Shown: one piece after another, positions 24,010-33,667 of the stretch
Layout: each line of letters starts with the position of its first letter
How positions within the stretch are numbered: the first letter of the stretch is position 1
From: Pseudoruegeria aquimaris
Lineage (GTDB): Bacteria > Pseudomonadota > Alphaproteobacteria > Rhodobacterales > Rhodobacteraceae
DNA: 64,000 nucleotides
Direction of reading: 5' to 3'
Assembly: GCF_900172235.1 (NCBI RefSeq)
Contig: NZ_FWFQ01000001.1
Location: 1-64,000, forward strand
Program-made: the position numbers and the translations under genes
The notes under the pieces: generated by a model
Database searches by the model: none
The model's input: the letters and a program-made list of their open reading frames with translations, nothing else
What the model was told of the DNA's origin: nothing

Positions 24010-25224
24010 ATGACGAAGATCAAGGTTGAAAACCCCATCGTCGAGATGGACGGTGACGAGATGACCCGCATCATGTGGCAGTTCATCAAGGACAAGCTGA
24101 TCCTGCCCTATCTCGACATCGATCTGCTCTACTACGATCTCGGCATCGAGGAGCGCGACCGCACCGACGACCAGGTCACCATCGACGCCGCCGAGAAGAC
24201 GAAGGAAGTGGGCGTCGCGGTGAAATGCGCGACGATCACGCCGGATGAAGCCCGCATGGAGGAATTCGGCCTCAAGCGGATGTATCGCTCCCCCAACGGC
24301 ACCATCCGCAACATCCTTGGCGGCGTGATCTTCCGCCAGCCGATCATCTGCCGGAACGTGCCCCGCCTCGTGCCGGGCTGGACGCAGCCCGTCGTCGTCG
24401 GCCGCCACGCCTACGGCGATCAGTATCGCGCCACCGATTTCCACTTCCCCGGCGCCGGCAAGCTGACGCTGAAGTTCGAGGGCGAAGACGGCACCGTGAT
24501 CGAGAAAGAGGTGTTCCAGGCGCCTGACGCGGGCGTCACCATGGCGATGTACAACCTCGACAAGTCGATCTACGATTTCGCCCGCGCCTCCTTCAACTAC
24601 GGGCTCAACCTGGGCTGGCCGGTGTATCTTTCCACCAAGAATACCATCCTCAAGGTATATGACGGCCGCTTCAAGGACATCTTCGCCGAGGTCTACGCCA
24701 ACGAGTTCGAAGAGAAGTTCAAGGCCAAGGGCATCTGGTACGAACACCGCCTGATCGACGACATGGTGGCTTCCAGCCTGAAGTGGTCCGGTGGCTACGT
24801 CTGGGCCTGCAAGAACTACGACGGCGACGTACAATCCGATACCGTGGCCCAGGGCTTCGGCTCGCTCGGCCTGATGACGAGCCAGCTGATGACGCCGGAC
24901 GGCAAGATCGTGGAAGCCGAGGCCGCCCACGGCACCGTCACCCGCCACTACCGCCAGCACCAGGCCGGCCAGCAGACCTCGACGAACTCCATCGCCTCGA
25001 TCTTCGCCTGGACGGGCGGGCTGAAGCACCGCGCCAAGCTCGACGGCAACGCCCAGCTCACGCGGTTCGCCGAAACGCTGGAGAAGGTGATCGTGGACAC
25101 CGTGGAGAGCGGCCACATGACGAAGGACCTCGCCCTGCTCGTGGGCCCGGACCAGGGCTGGCTCACCACCATGGGCTTCCTCGAAAAGATCGATGAGAAC
25201 CTGAACAAGGCCCTCGTCGGCTGA
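24010..25224 (+). CDS. icd: NADP-dependent isocitrate dehydrogenase (eukaryote-like)
   Basis: This 404-residue enzyme oxidises isocitrate to 2-oxoglutarate in the citric acid cycle, making NADPH. It belongs to the eukaryote-like homodimeric subfamily of alphaproteobacteria: [15 protein letters not shown] near the start, the substrate loop [22 protein letters not shown], and the metal-binding LIDDMVA with the later [12 protein letters not shown]. Its length matches human IDH1/2. It stands alone, with a terminator 20 bases after the stop. Confidence 0.96.
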   Translation: MTKIKVENPIVEMDGDEMTRIMWQFIKDKLILPYLDIDLLYYDLGIEERDRTDDQVTIDAAEKTKEVGVAVKCATITPDEARMEEFGLKRMYRSPNGTIRNILGGVIFRQPIICRNVPRLVPGWTQPVVVGRHAYGDQYRATDFHFPGAGKLTLKFEGEDGTVIEKEVFQAPDAGVTMAMYNLDKSIYDFARASFNYGLNLGWPVYLSTKNTILKVYDGRFKDIFAEVYANEFEEKFKAKGIWYEHRLIDDMVASSLKWSGGYVWACKNYDGDVQSDTVAQGFGSLGLMTSQLMTPDGKIVEAEAAHGTVTRHYRQHQAGQQTSTNSIASIFAWTGGLKHRAKLDGNAQLTRFAETLEKVIVDTVESGHMTKDLALLVGPDQGWLTTMGFLEKIDENLNKALVG

Positions 25225-25244
25225 ACCGGCACCGAGCCGATCAG

Positions 25245-25274
25245 GGGCCGCTTCCGATCCGGGGCGGCCCTTTT
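25245..25274 (+). terminator. Rho-independent terminator of icd
   Basis: GGGCCGC (25245-25251) pairs with GCGGCCC (25264-25270), followed by TTTT. Confidence 0.75.
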
Positions 25275-25321
25275 GCCGTCAGGGGGCCCACCGGGCCCCG
25301 CAGAGACCATCAGACATCGCC

Positions 25322-25942
25322 ATGACCTTCCTGCTCGATTCCTCCACTCCCGAACGCCACTCCCTCTTCGAGGATGCCTTCGCACTCTTCGTGGGCACCG
25401 CGCTCATGGCGCTCGCGGTGATGCTGCTGCAGGCCAGCGGGCTCATCACCGGGCAGATCGCAGGGCTTTCGCTGCTCACCTCCTACGCCACGGGGCAGAG
25501 CTTCGGGCTGGTGTTCTTCCTGCTGAACCTTCCCTTCTACCTGCTGGCCTTCCTGCGGATGGGGCTGCGCTTCACGGTGAAGACCTTCTGCGCCGTCGCA
25601 CTGCTGACCTTATTCACCGAGATCCTGCCTGGACAGATGCGGCTGGAGATGCTCAGCCCGCTCGCAGGCGCGCTGCTGGCCGGGGTCGTCTCCGGCGCGG
25701 GGCTGCTGGTGCTGTTTCGCCACGGCGCCTCGCTGGGCGGCGTCGGAATCGCCGCGCTCTACCTTCAGGATCGCTTCGGGATCAAGGCGGGCTGGGTGCA
25801 GCTCGGATTTGACACCGGCGTGTTCCTGCTGGCCTTCTGGCTGTTTCCGGCGGTCACGGTGCTCTATTCTCTGGCCGGCGCGGCGGTGGTGAACGTGGTG
25901 ATCGCCATGAACCACCGCCGCGACCGTTACATCGCGAGCTGA
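25322..25942 (+). CDS. YitT-family membrane protein
   Basis: A 206-residue protein with five or six hydrophobic helices in the YitT arrangement: LFVGTALMALAVMLLQASGLITGQIAGLSLL, FGLVFFLLNLPFYLLAFLRMG, and a GASLGGVGIAALYLQDRFG loop. YitT proteins are uncharacterised inner-membrane proteins, proposed to be transporters. The C-terminal cytosolic DUF2179 domain of Bacillus members is absent, as usual in proteobacteria. It ends three bases before an SMR gene, so the two form an operon. Confidence 0.82.
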   Translation: MTFLLDSSTPERHSLFEDAFALFVGTALMALAVMLLQASGLITGQIAGLSLLTSYATGQSFGLVFFLLNLPFYLLAFLRMGLRFTVKTFCAVALLTLFTEILPGQMRLEMLSPLAGALLAGVVSGAGLLVLFRHGASLGGVGIAALYLQDRFGIKAGWVQLGFDTGVFLLAFWLFPAVTVLYSLAGAAVVNVVIAMNHRRDRYIAS

Positions 25943-25945
25943 GCC

Positions 25946-26281
25946 ATGCCCAAGCACTACCTGTTCCTGATCGCCGCCATCCTGATGGAGACCGTGGGCA
26001 CCACCGCGCTTCAGGCCAGCCAGCAGTTCACCCGCGCGGTGCCATCCGTGATCGTGGTCGTGGCCTACGGGCTGGCCTTCTACCTGCTCTCGCTCACGCT
26101 GAAGGTGATGCCCGTGGGCATCGTCTACGCGATCTGGTCGGGGCTGGGCATCGTCTTCATCGCGCTGATCGGGTTCCTCGCCTTCGGCCAGAAACTGGAT
26201 CTTCCGGCGGTGATCGGCATCGGCCTCGTGCTGGCCGGCATCCTGGTGATCCACCTCTTCTCGCAGACCGCCGGCCACTGA
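25946..26281 (+). CDS. Small multidrug resistance (SMR) family transporter
   Basis: A 111-residue, four-helix SMR protein, proton-coupled exporters that work as antiparallel dimers. The essential glutamate is in ILMETVGTTALQ (Glu14 equivalent). The family motif is VVAYGLAFYLLSLTLKVMPVGIVYAIWSGLGIV. The residues fit EmrE/QacE-type drug exporters, though guanidinium exporters (Gdx) have a similar fold and cannot be excluded by eye. Confidence 0.88.
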   Translation: MPKHYLFLIAAILMETVGTTALQASQQFTRAVPSVIVVVAYGLAFYLLSLTLKVMPVGIVYAIWSGLGIVFIALIGFLAFGQKLDLPAVIGIGLVLAGILVIHLFSQTAGH

Positions 26282-26386
26282 CCCGCGCCGAGGCGCGCCG
26301 GATGCAACGCTGCGTTGCCGCATTTTCACTGGCCTTTTCCCCCAAGGCAGGTTAGGGCGCGCGGGAACAGTTATGAGGCAGGCCCA

Positions 26387-28207
26387 ATGGACCTTCGCAA
26401 TATTGCAATCATCGCGCACGTCGACCACGGCAAGACCACCCTCGTGGACGAGCTGCTGAAACAGTCCGGCGCATTCCGTGAAAACCAGTCCGTGGCCGAA
26501 AGGGCCATGGATTCCAACGATCTGGAGCGTGAGCGCGGCATCACCATCCTCGCCAAGGCCACCTCGGTGGAGTGGAAAGGCACGCGCATCAACATCGTGG
26601 ACACCCCCGGCCACGCCGATTTCGGCGGCGAGGTGGAGCGCATCCTGAGCATGGTGGACGGTGTTGTCCTGCTGGTGGACGCCGCCGAAGGCCCGATGCC
26701 GCAGACGAAATTCGTTACCTCCAAGGCGCTCGCCCTCGGCCTGCGCCCGATCGTGGTGGTGAACAAGGTAGACAAGCCCGACGCCGAGCCCGACCGCGCG
26801 CTCGACGAGTGCTTCGATCTCTTTGCCAGCCTCGACGCCAGCGACGAGCAGCTCGATTTCCCCTCCATGTATGCCTCCGGCCGCGCCGGCTGGGCCGACA
26901 TGGAACTGGACGGCCCGCGCAAGGATCTCTCCGCCCTGTTCGACCTGATCGTGGAGCATGTCCCCGCCCCGCGCCAGGTGGAGAACAAGGACAAGCCCTT
27001 CCGCATGCTGGCCACCACGCTGGGCAGCGATCCCTTCATCGGCCGTATCCTGACGGGCCGCGTGGAAAGCGGCACCCTCAAGACCGGCGACACGATCAAG
27101 GCGCTGTCGCGCGAAGGCGAGAAGATCGAGCAGTTCCGCGCCACCAAGATCCTCGCCTTCCGGGGCCTTTCCCAGCAGCCGATCGACGTGGCGGAGGCCG
27201 GTGACATCGTGACCGTGGCCGGCATGACGACGGCCACCGTGGCCGACACGCTCTGCGCCCCCGAGATCGACATTCCGCTGCCGGCGCAGCCGATCGATCC
27301 GCCCACCATCACCGTGACCTTCGGCATCAACGACAGCCCGCTCGCGGGCCGCGACGGCAAGAAGGTGCAATCGCGCGTGATCCGCGAGCGCCTGATGAAG
27401 GAAGCCGAGCAGAACGTGGCCATCCGCGTCACCGACACCCCCGGCGGCGAAGCCTTCGAGGTGGCCGGCCGCGGCGAGCTTCAGATGGGCGTGCTGATCG
27501 AGAACATGCGCCGCGAGGGCTTCGAGCTGTCGATCTCCCGCCCGCAGGTTCTGCTGCGCGAAGAGAACGGCCAGCGCCTGGAGCCGATCGAGGAAGTGAC
27601 GATCGACGTGGACGACGAATACGCCGGCGCCGTGATCGAGAAGATCACCGGCCCGCGCAAGGGCGATCTCGTCGAGATGCGCCAGAACGGCGGCAAGACC
27701 CGCATCATCGCCCACGTGCCTTCTCGCGGGCTGATCGGCTACCACGGCGAATTCCTGACCGACACCCGCGGCACCGGCGTGCTCAACCGCGTGTTCCATG
27801 ACTGGGCGCCCCACAAGGGCCCGATCCCGGGCCGCCGCGCCGGCGTGCTGATCTCGATGGAGAACGGCACCTCGGTAGCCTATGCGCTCTGGAACCTCGA
27901 AGAGCGCGGCCGCATGTTCATCGGCGCGCAGGAAGCCGTGTACGAGGGCATGATCATCGGCGAGCACAGCCGCGACAACGATCTGGAAGTGAACCCGCTC
28001 AAGGGCAAGAAGCTGACCAACGTGCGCGCCTCGGGCTCCGATGACGCGGTGCGGCTCACGACCCCGGTGCGCTTCTCGCTGGAAGAGGCCATCGCCTACA
28101 TCGACGATGACGAGCTGGTGGAGGTCACCCCGAACGCGATCCGCCTGCGCAAGCGCTTCCTCGACCCGCACGAGCGCAAAAGGCAGGCAAAAGCGGCCAA
28201 CGCGTGA
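26387..28207 (+). CDS. typA: Ribosome-associated GTPase TypA/BipA
   Basis: TypA is a translational GTPase related to EF-G that aids ribosome assembly and stress growth. The 606 residues have G1 AHVDHGKTT (16-24 region), the switch [10 protein letters not shown]3 [10 protein letters not shown] and G4 VVNKVDKP, then the BipA C-terminal domain with [20 protein letters not shown] place the start at 26387 to match the family N-terminus [23 protein letters not shown] lies upstream. Confidence 0.95.
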   Translation: MDLRNIAIIAHVDHGKTTLVDELLKQSGAFRENQSVAERAMDSNDLERERGITILAKATSVEWKGTRINIVDTPGHADFGGEVERILSMVDGVVLLVDAAEGPMPQTKFVTSKALALGLRPIVVVNKVDKPDAEPDRALDECFDLFASLDASDEQLDFPSMYASGRAGWADMELDGPRKDLSALFDLIVEHVPAPRQVENKDKPFRMLATTLGSDPFIGRILTGRVESGTLKTGDTIKALSREGEKIEQFRATKILAFRGLSQQPIDVAEAGDIVTVAGMTTATVADTLCAPEIDIPLPAQPIDPPTITVTFGINDSPLAGRDGKKVQSRVIRERLMKEAEQNVAIRVTDTPGGEAFEVAGRGELQMGVLIENMRREGFELSISRPQVLLREENGQRLEPIEEVTIDVDDEYAGAVIEKITGPRKGDLVEMRQNGGKTRIIAHVPSRGLIGYHGEFLTDTRGTGVLNRVFHDWAPHKGPIPGRRAGVLISMENGTSVAYALWNLEERGRMFIGAQEAVYEGMIIGEHSRDNDLEVNPLKGKKLTNVRASGSDDAVRLTTPVRFSLEEAIAYIDDDELVEVTPNAIRLRKRFLDPHERKRQAKAANA

Positions 28208-28230
28208 TCGAAACTTCATGAAATTTGAAC

Positions 28231-28255
28231 CCGGCGTTCCTCGCCGGTTTTTTTT
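28231..28255 (+). terminator. Rho-independent terminator of typA
   Basis: CCGGCG (28231-28236), a 5-base loop and CGCCGG (28242-28247) are followed by eight Ts. Confidence 0.88.
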
Positions 28256-28328
28256 GTGCTGCCGTTTGTGCTAGTTACCGTGACGTTAAGTGTATCCGTG
28301 GCCAGGGCAGGCGAACGGTGAGGAAACG

Positions 28329-29294
28329 GTGAAGTTGAGTACCAAGTATCCGGTCGACGCGCGGCTTGCGCCCGTCGCCCAGAGGGTTGCCGCGGCGGCC
28401 CTCGATCCGCGCCAGTGGCAATGGGCCCTGGCGGAACTGCAGCGCGTCAGCGACGGCGTCAACGTGGTGATGTTCAGCCACGATCTGCGCAGCGACACGT
28501 CGCTGGACCTGATCCATTCCGGCTACGATCCGGCGATGATCGACAGCTACCTTTCCTACTTCGGCGGCATCAACGTCTGGGCGGAGAAATTCCCCACGAT
28601 CGCGCCGGGCGAGGTGCGCACCTGCGCCTCTCTGGTGCCGGACGAGGATCTCGTGCAGACCGAGTTCTACAATGACTGGCTGCGCCCGCAGGAAGACATG
28701 CGCGGCGGCGCCGGGACGGTGATTTCGCTCGGCAACGGGCGCGTGGTGGCTGTCGCGGGCAGCATCCGCCACAAGGACAGGGATCGGATCGAAGCGAAAT
28801 TCACGCGGGATCTCGAAGCGCTCGTGCCCCACATCCGGGCGTCGCTTCTGGCCAACCGGATGCTTGGCGAATTGGCCTCTCTGGCCTGCATGGCCCGCCT
28901 CTCCCTGGACGGGGAGAACACCGCCCTGCTCGTCGTGCGCGACGACGGTCGGCTTGTGCACGCCAATGCCGCCGGGCAGAGGCTCGTCTGCGAGGGGCTG
29001 CATTTCGGGCTCGACATCCTGAACCGGCTCCGGTTCACCGCGCCCGAGGCCAACGCCGCGCTGGCGCGCGCGCTCTTCGAGCTGCGCCATTGCGAGCCGG
29101 GGCTGAGCCTGCCGTTCTTCCTGAACGGCGCGCGCCGCGAAAGCGAGCCGCTCCTGATGTGCCGCGCCCTGCACCTGCACGGCAACGACATCACGGAAAA
29201 TCCGCTGCCCTTCCTCGATCAGAGCCGGAATTACCTGGCGCTTCTGATCTCACCGATGGACGCCGAAGCCGAGGCCACGCAGCCGGCCGGCTGA
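28329..29294 (+). CDS. LuxR-type sensor protein lacking a DNA-binding domain
   Basis: A 321-residue cytosolic protein that resembles the N-terminal sensor half of a group of Rhodobacterales LuxR-family regulators: YDPAMIDSYLSYFGGINVWAEKF, LVPDEDLVQTEFYNDWLRPQ and a PAS-like second part with LLVVRDDGRLVHANAAGQRL. Those regulators normally end in a LuxR helix-turn-helix of about 60 residues. Here the frame stops after LALLISPMDAEAEATQPAG and a terminator follows within 50 bases, so the domain is absent. The GTG at 28329 is chosen because GAGGAAACG precedes it; a GTG at 28290 is possible. Confidence 0.7.
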   Translation: MKLSTKYPVDARLAPVAQRVAAAALDPRQWQWALAELQRVSDGVNVVMFSHDLRSDTSLDLIHSGYDPAMIDSYLSYFGGINVWAEKFPTIAPGEVRTCASLVPDEDLVQTEFYNDWLRPQEDMRGGAGTVISLGNGRVVAVAGSIRHKDRDRIEAKFTRDLEALVPHIRASLLANRMLGELASLACMARLSLDGENTALLVVRDDGRLVHANAAGQRLVCEGLHFGLDILNRLRFTAPEANAALARALFELRHCEPGLSLPFFLNGARRESEPLLMCRALHLHGNDITENPLPFLDQSRNYLALLISPMDAEAEATQPAG

Positions 29295-29336
29295 CGCCGC
29301 CCGCCGCAGGAGCAGACGAACAGGGGCAGACGAAAA

Positions 29337-29358
29337 AGGGGGCCGCGGCCCCCTTTCC
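29337..29358. terminator. Bidirectional terminator between convergent genes
   Basis: The palindrome GGGGCCGCGGCCCC is flanked by AAA on the left and TTT-CCTT on the right, so it can end the sensor gene on the plus strand and the DUF1330 gene on the minus strand. Confidence 0.7.
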
Positions 29359-29362
29359 TTCT

Positions 29363-29650
29363 TCATTCGTTGGTTTCTACGATCACCAGTTCCCGCTCGG
29401 AGGCCCCGCGCGCATGGCTCAGCGCTTCCTGGTAGGTCTCGGATCGGTAGCAGGCCTCCGCCGCCTCGACGGAAGGAAACCGGGCCACCACGTTGCGGGG
29501 CCGTTCCTTGCCTTCGAGCTGCACGTAGCGCCCGCCGCGGGCGATGAAGGTGCCGCCGTGCTCGGCGATGGCGGCCGTGGCCAGCTTGGCGTATTTGCCG
29601 TAGGCCTCTTCATCGGTCACCGTCACATGGGCAATCCAGAGCGCTCCCAT
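29363..29650 (-). CDS. DUF1330 domain protein
   Basis: A 95-residue ferredoxin-like-fold (dimeric alpha-beta barrel) protein of the DUF1330 family. Typical stretches are LWIAHVTVTDEEAYGKYAKLA, GGTFIARGGRYVQLEG, RNVVARFPSVEAAEACYRSETYQEAL and a C-terminal REL-VIVE strand. Family function is unknown. It follows alaS by four bases on the same strand and is probably cotranscribed with it. Confidence 0.88.
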   Translation of the reverse strand: MGALWIAHVTVTDEEAYGKYAKLATAAIAEHGGTFIARGGRYVQLEGKERPRNVVARFPSVEAAEACYRSETYQEALSHARGASERELVIVETNE

Positions 29651-29654
29651 CGCC

Positions 29655-32321
29655 TTATCCTCCGATCACGGCTTCGGCGGCCTTGATCGCGGCCTCGGCG
29701 TTGCCGGCATCCTTGCCGCCACCCTGGGCCATGTCGGGGCGGCCACCGCCGCCCTTGCCGCCAAGCTCCACCACGGCCGCCCGCACGAGATCCACGGCGG
29801 AAACCCGTTCCGTTAGATCCTCGGTCACGCCCGCCGCCACGGCCGCCTTGCCGCCGGTGTCGGCGATCAGCAGGACGGCGCCGGAGCCGAGCCGCGCCTT
29901 GTGCTCGTCGATCAGCGCCGGAAGATCCTTGCCCGACACGCCCGAAAGCGTCTGCGCGAGGAATTTCACACCGTTCACGTCGCGGGCTTCCGGGCCGCCC
30001 GCGCCGCCGGAACCGCCGCCCATGGCCAGCTCGCGGCGCAGCTGCGCCACCTCGTTCTGCAGCGCCTTGCGCTCCTCGAGCAGCGCCTTCACGCGGTCCT
30101 CGATCTCGCTGGCCTGGCTCTTCAGCAGCCCGGCGACACGCGCCACTCGGGCGTCCTGCGCGTTCAGATACTCCAGCGCCGCGGCCCCCGTGAGCGCCTC
30201 GATCCGGCGCACCCCGGCGGAGGAGGCGCTGTCGCTCGTCAGCACGAAGGCGCCGATGTCACCGGTGCGCCGCACGTGGGTGCCGCCGCAGAGCTCCAGC
30301 GAGTAGGTGTTGCCGTCCACGCCCTTGCCCGAGCCGGTGGCGACGCCCATGGAGACAACGCGCACCTCGTCGCCGTATTTCTCGCCGAACAGCGCCTGGG
30401 CCCCAAGCGCACGCGCCTCGTCCGGCGTCATGATGCGGGTTTCCACCGGGCTGTTCTGGCGGATGTAGGCGTTCACGTCGGCCTCGACCTTGGCGATCTC
30501 TTCGTCGGTCAGCGCCTTTGCGTGGCTGAAATCGAACCGCAGGCGATCGGGCGCATTGAGCGAGCCCCGCTGGGCGACGTGATCGCCGAGCGTTTCGCGC
30601 AGCGCTTCATGCAGCAGGTGCGTGGCGGAGTGGTTGGCCCGGATCATGCTGCGCCGTGCGTGATCCACGCGCAGCTCCAGCGCATCCCCCACGGCGAGCC
30701 CGGATTTGCCGGCCGTCACCTTGTGGGCGAAGACGCCTCCGGCCATCTTCTGGGTGTCGCCGATCACGCCGGCCCCATCGGGCTTGAGATAGGTGCCCGT
30801 GTCGCCGACCTGCCCGCCGGACTCCGCGTAGAACGGCGTCTGGTTCAGCACGATCCATCCCTCTTCGCCCTCGGCGAGCGCCTCCTTGGCGGCGCCCTCC
30901 TGCACGATCGCAAGAACCTGCCCCTCGGCCACCTCGGTATCGTAGCCGAGGAATTCGGTCGCGCCGTGCTGCTCGGCCAGATCGAACCAGATCGCGGCAT
31001 CGGCGGTTTCGCCCGAGCCGGACCAGGCCGCGCGGGCCTTGGCCTTCTGCTCGGCCATGGCGGCATCGAAGCCCTCGGTGTCCACGGTGCGGCCCTTCTC
31101 GCGCAAGGCATCCTGCGTCAGGTCCAGCGGGAAGCCGTAGGTATCGTAGAGCTTGAAGGCCGCCGCGCCCGGCAGGGCCGCGCCCTCGGGCAGAGCGGCA
31201 AGCTCGTCGTCCAGCAGGCGCAGGCCGCGATCGAGCGTGGTGCGGAAGCGGGTTTCCTCCAGCTTCAGCGTTTCCTCGATCAGCGCCTGCGCCTGGCGCA
31301 ACTCGGTGAAATGGCCGCCCATCTGCTGCACCAGCGCCGGGACAAGCCGGTGCATCACCGGATCCTTCGCGCCCAGAAGATGGGCGTGGCGCATGGCGCG
31401 GCGCATGATGCGGCGCAGCACGTAGCCGCGGCCCTCGTTGGAGGGCATCACGCCGTCGGCGATCAGGAAGGAGACCGAGCGCAGGTGGTCGGCGATCACG
31501 CGGTGATGCACGTTTCCGGGGCCGTCCGGATCCTGGCTGGTGGCATGGGCGGAGGCCTCGATCAGCGCGCGCATCAGATCGGTGTCGTAGTTGTCGTGCT
31601 TGCCCTGCAGCAGGGCGCCGATGCGTTCCAGCCCCATGCCGGTGTCGATCGACGGCTTGGGCAGGTTCTCGCGGCGGCCGTCCTCGAACTGCTCGAACTG
31701 CATGAACACGAGGTTCCAGATCTCGATGAAGCGGTCACCATCTTCCTCCGGGCTGCCCGGAGGGCCGCCCCAGATGTGCTCGCCGTGATCGTAGAAGATC
31801 TCGGTGCAGGGGCCGCAGGGGCCCGTCGGACCCATGGACCAGAAGTTGTCGTTCGTCGGGATGCGGATGATGCGCTCATCCGGCAGGCCGGCGTATTTCT
31901 TCCAGATGTTCGCGGCCTCGTCGTCGGTATGGTAGACGGTGACGAGCAGGCGATCCTTGGAGATGCCGAATTCCTTGGTGATCAGATCCCAGGCGTAGGG
32001 GATCGCCTCTTCCTTGAAGTAGTCGCCGAAGGAGAAGTTCCCCAGCATCTCGAAGAAGGTGTGGTGGCGCGCGGTGTAGCCGACGTTGTCCAGATCGTTG
32101 TGCTTGCCGCCGGCGCGTACGCATTTCTGCGAGGTGGCGGCGCGGGTGTAGTCGCGTTGCTCGACGCCGGTGAAGACGTTCTTGAACTGCACCATGCCCG
32201 CGTTGGTGAACATCAGCGTCGGGTCGTTGCGCGGGACAAGCGGCGAGGAGTCGATCACGGCGTGATCGTTGCGGCCAAAATAGTCCAGGAAGGTGGAGCG
32301 GATATCGTTCAGGCTCGGCAT
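29655..32321 (-). CDS. alaS: Alanyl-tRNA synthetase
   Basis: AlaRS charges tRNA-Ala and edits mischarged serine and glycine. The 888-residue protein has the class II catalytic core ([21 protein letters not shown], then the motif 2 and [13 protein letters not shown] motif 3 regions), the editing-site HxxxH in [13 protein letters not shown] with the distant CGGTHV, a coiled coil around residues 725-760 and the C-terminal DHHA1-type glycine-rich [15 protein letters not shown]. Length is normal. The upstream spacer (32322-32402) holds its promoter region. Confidence 0.97.
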   Translation of the reverse strand: MPSLNDIRSTFLDYFGRNDHAVIDSSPLVPRNDPTLMFTNAGMVQFKNVFTGVEQRDYTRAATSQKCVRAGGKHNDLDNVGYTARHHTFFEMLGNFSFGDYFKEEAIPYAWDLITKEFGISKDRLLVTVYHTDDEAANIWKKYAGLPDERIIRIPTNDNFWSMGPTGPCGPCTEIFYDHGEHIWGGPPGSPEEDGDRFIEIWNLVFMQFEQFEDGRRENLPKPSIDTGMGLERIGALLQGKHDNYDTDLMRALIEASAHATSQDPDGPGNVHHRVIADHLRSVSFLIADGVMPSNEGRGYVLRRIMRRAMRHAHLLGAKDPVMHRLVPALVQQMGGHFTELRQAQALIEETLKLEETRFRTTLDRGLRLLDDELAALPEGAALPGAAAFKLYDTYGFPLDLTQDALREKGRTVDTEGFDAAMAEQKAKARAAWSGSGETADAAIWFDLAEQHGATEFLGYDTEVAEGQVLAIVQEGAAKEALAEGEEGWIVLNQTPFYAESGGQVGDTGTYLKPDGAGVIGDTQKMAGGVFAHKVTAGKSGLAVGDALELRVDHARRSMIRANHSATHLLHEALRETLGDHVAQRGSLNAPDRLRFDFSHAKALTDEEIAKVEADVNAYIRQNSPVETRIMTPDEARALGAQALFGEKYGDEVRVVSMGVATGSGKGVDGNTYSLELCGGTHVRRTGDIGAFVLTSDSASSAGVRRIEALTGAAALEYLNAQDARVARVAGLLKSQASEIEDRVKALLEERKALQNEVAQLRRELAMGGGSGGAGGPEARDVNGVKFLAQTLSGVSGKDLPALIDEHKARLGSGAVLLIADTGGKAAVAAGVTEDLTERVSAVDLVRAAVVELGGKGGGGRPDMAQGGGKDAGNAEAAIKAAEAVIGG

Positions 32322-32402
32322 GTGGGGCGATGTTCCGGAGCTGTTATTTCAAAGGGTCAGCCCCGTTTAGCCCCGTGTGCGGGTGCTGTCCACCGCCAAC
32401 GG

Positions 32403-32430
32403 AAAAAGCCGCCCGTTCAAGGGCGGCTTT
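32403..32430 (-). terminator. Rho-independent terminator of recA
   Basis: GCCGCCC (32408-32414) pairs with GGGCGGC (32421-32427). On the minus strand the stem is followed by five Ts (32403-32407). It lies about 50 bases after the recA stop. Confidence 0.85.
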
Positions 32431-32480
32431 CGGCCCGGCAAGGCCGGGCGCAAGCGATGCATCAGCGCGGCGGCGGCGCC

Positions 32481-33551
32481 TCAATCCTCGACGAGATCCT
32501 CGCCGTCGGCCCCGGAAAACCCGAAGTCCAACCCATGGGCGGCGCGGATCTTGTCTTCGATCTCGAGCGCGATGGCGCTGTTTTCGCGCAGGAAGGTCTT
32601 GGCGTTCTCGCGGCCCTGCCCGATGCGCTGATCCCCGTAGGAGAACCAGGAGCCCGATTTGTCCACCACGCCGGCCTTCACGCCCAGATCGAGCAGTTCG
32701 CCCATCTTGGAGATGCCCTCGCCGTACATGATGTCGAATTCCACCTGCTTGAAGGGCGGCGCGACCTTGTTCTTCACCACCTTCACGCGGGTCTGGTTGC
32801 CCACCACCTCGTCGCGGTCCTTCACCGAGCCGATGCGACGGATGTCGAGACGCACGGAGGAATAGAATTTCAGCGCGTTGCCGCCGGTGGTCGTCTCCGG
32901 GCTGCCGAACATCACCCCGATCTTCATCCGGATCTGGTTGATGAAGATCACCATGCAGTTGGAGCGCGCGATGGAGCCGGTGAGCTTGCGCATCGCCTGG
33001 CTCATCAGCCGGGCCTGCACACCGACGGAGCTGTCGCCCATGTCGCCTTCAAGCTCGGACTTCGGCGTCAGGGCCGCCACGGAATCCACCACAACCATGC
33101 TCACGGCGCCGGAGCGCACCAGCGTGTCGGTGATTTCGAGCGCCTGTTCCCCGGTGTCGGGCTGCGAGATCAGCAGCTCGTCCAGGTCCACGCCGAGTTT
33201 CTTGGCGTATTGCGGATCAAGCGCGTGCTCGGCATCGACGAAGGCGCAGACGCCGCCCTTCTTCTGTTCTTCCGCCACGCAATGCAGCGTGAGCGTCGTC
33301 TTGCCCGAGCTTTCGGGCCCGTAGATTTCGATGATGCGGCCCTTGGGCAGCCCGCCGATCCCCAGGGCGATGTCGAGCCCGAGCGAGCCCGTCGAGGTGG
33401 CCTCGATTTCCTGCACCGCGCCTTCCTGGCCGAGCTTCATGATGGAGCCCTTGCCGAACTGCCGCTCGATCTGGGCCAGGGCCGAATCGAGGGCCTTTTG
33501 CTTATCTGCGCTACGTTTGTCTGTCATGCTCAAAAGATCTGCCGTCGCCAT
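32481..33551 (-). CDS. recA: Recombinase RecA
   Basis: RecA forms filaments on single-stranded DNA, drives strand exchange and triggers LexA self-cleavage. The 356 residues have Walker [11 protein letters not shown], the [11 protein letters not shown] and [12 protein letters not shown] segments, the DNA-binding loops and an acidic tail. The start at 33551 ([14 protein letters not shown]) has AAGGGG upstream; the internal ATG at 33527 is an alternative. Its promoter carries LexA boxes (33601-33642), so it is SOS-regulated. Confidence 0.97.
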   Translation of the reverse strand: MATADLLSMTDKRSADKQKALDSALAQIERQFGKGSIMKLGQEGAVQEIEATSTGSLGLDIALGIGGLPKGRIIEIYGPESSGKTTLTLHCVAEEQKKGGVCAFVDAEHALDPQYAKKLGVDLDELLISQPDTGEQALEITDTLVRSGAVSMVVVDSVAALTPKSELEGDMGDSSVGVQARLMSQAMRKLTGSIARSNCMVIFINQIRMKIGVMFGSPETTTGGNALKFYSSVRLDIRRIGSVKDRDEVVGNQTRVKVVKNKVAPPFKQVEFDIMYGEGISKMGELLDLGVKAGVVDKSGSWFSYGDQRIGQGRENAKTFLRENSAIALEIEDKIRAAHGLDFGFSGADGEDLVED

Positions 33552-33600
33552 TGATTGACCCCTTATTCCACACCCGAGCCCGGGCAGCAATTCCTGTTAT

Positions 33601-33649
33601 GTTCGCCTCTTGTTCTCATTCTTATGAGCACAAAATGAGAACATTTCAA
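33601..33649 (-). promoter_or_regulatory. recA promoter with LexA operators
   Basis: On the minus strand TTGAAA (33649-33644) and CATAAG (33626-33621) are 17 bases apart. GTTC-GCCTCTT-GTTC (33601-33615) is a perfect GTTC-N7-GTTC LexA box over the expected transcription start, and GCAC-AAAATGA-like spacing gives a second imperfect box ending in GAAC at 33628-33642. TGTTCTCATT (33611-33620) and AATGAGAACA (33634-33643) form a 10-bp inverted repeat around the -10. Confidence 0.82.
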
Positions 33650-33667
33650 CTAAAAATTTCATGCACA

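Noticed and set aside
29901-33554. 1217-codon open frame on the plus strand opposite alaS and recA
   Set aside because: It is antisense to two certain genes and has the low-complexity A/G/R/H composition of GC-rich shadow frames. The same holds for long frames at 5209-7692, 7116-9416 and 38955-41744.
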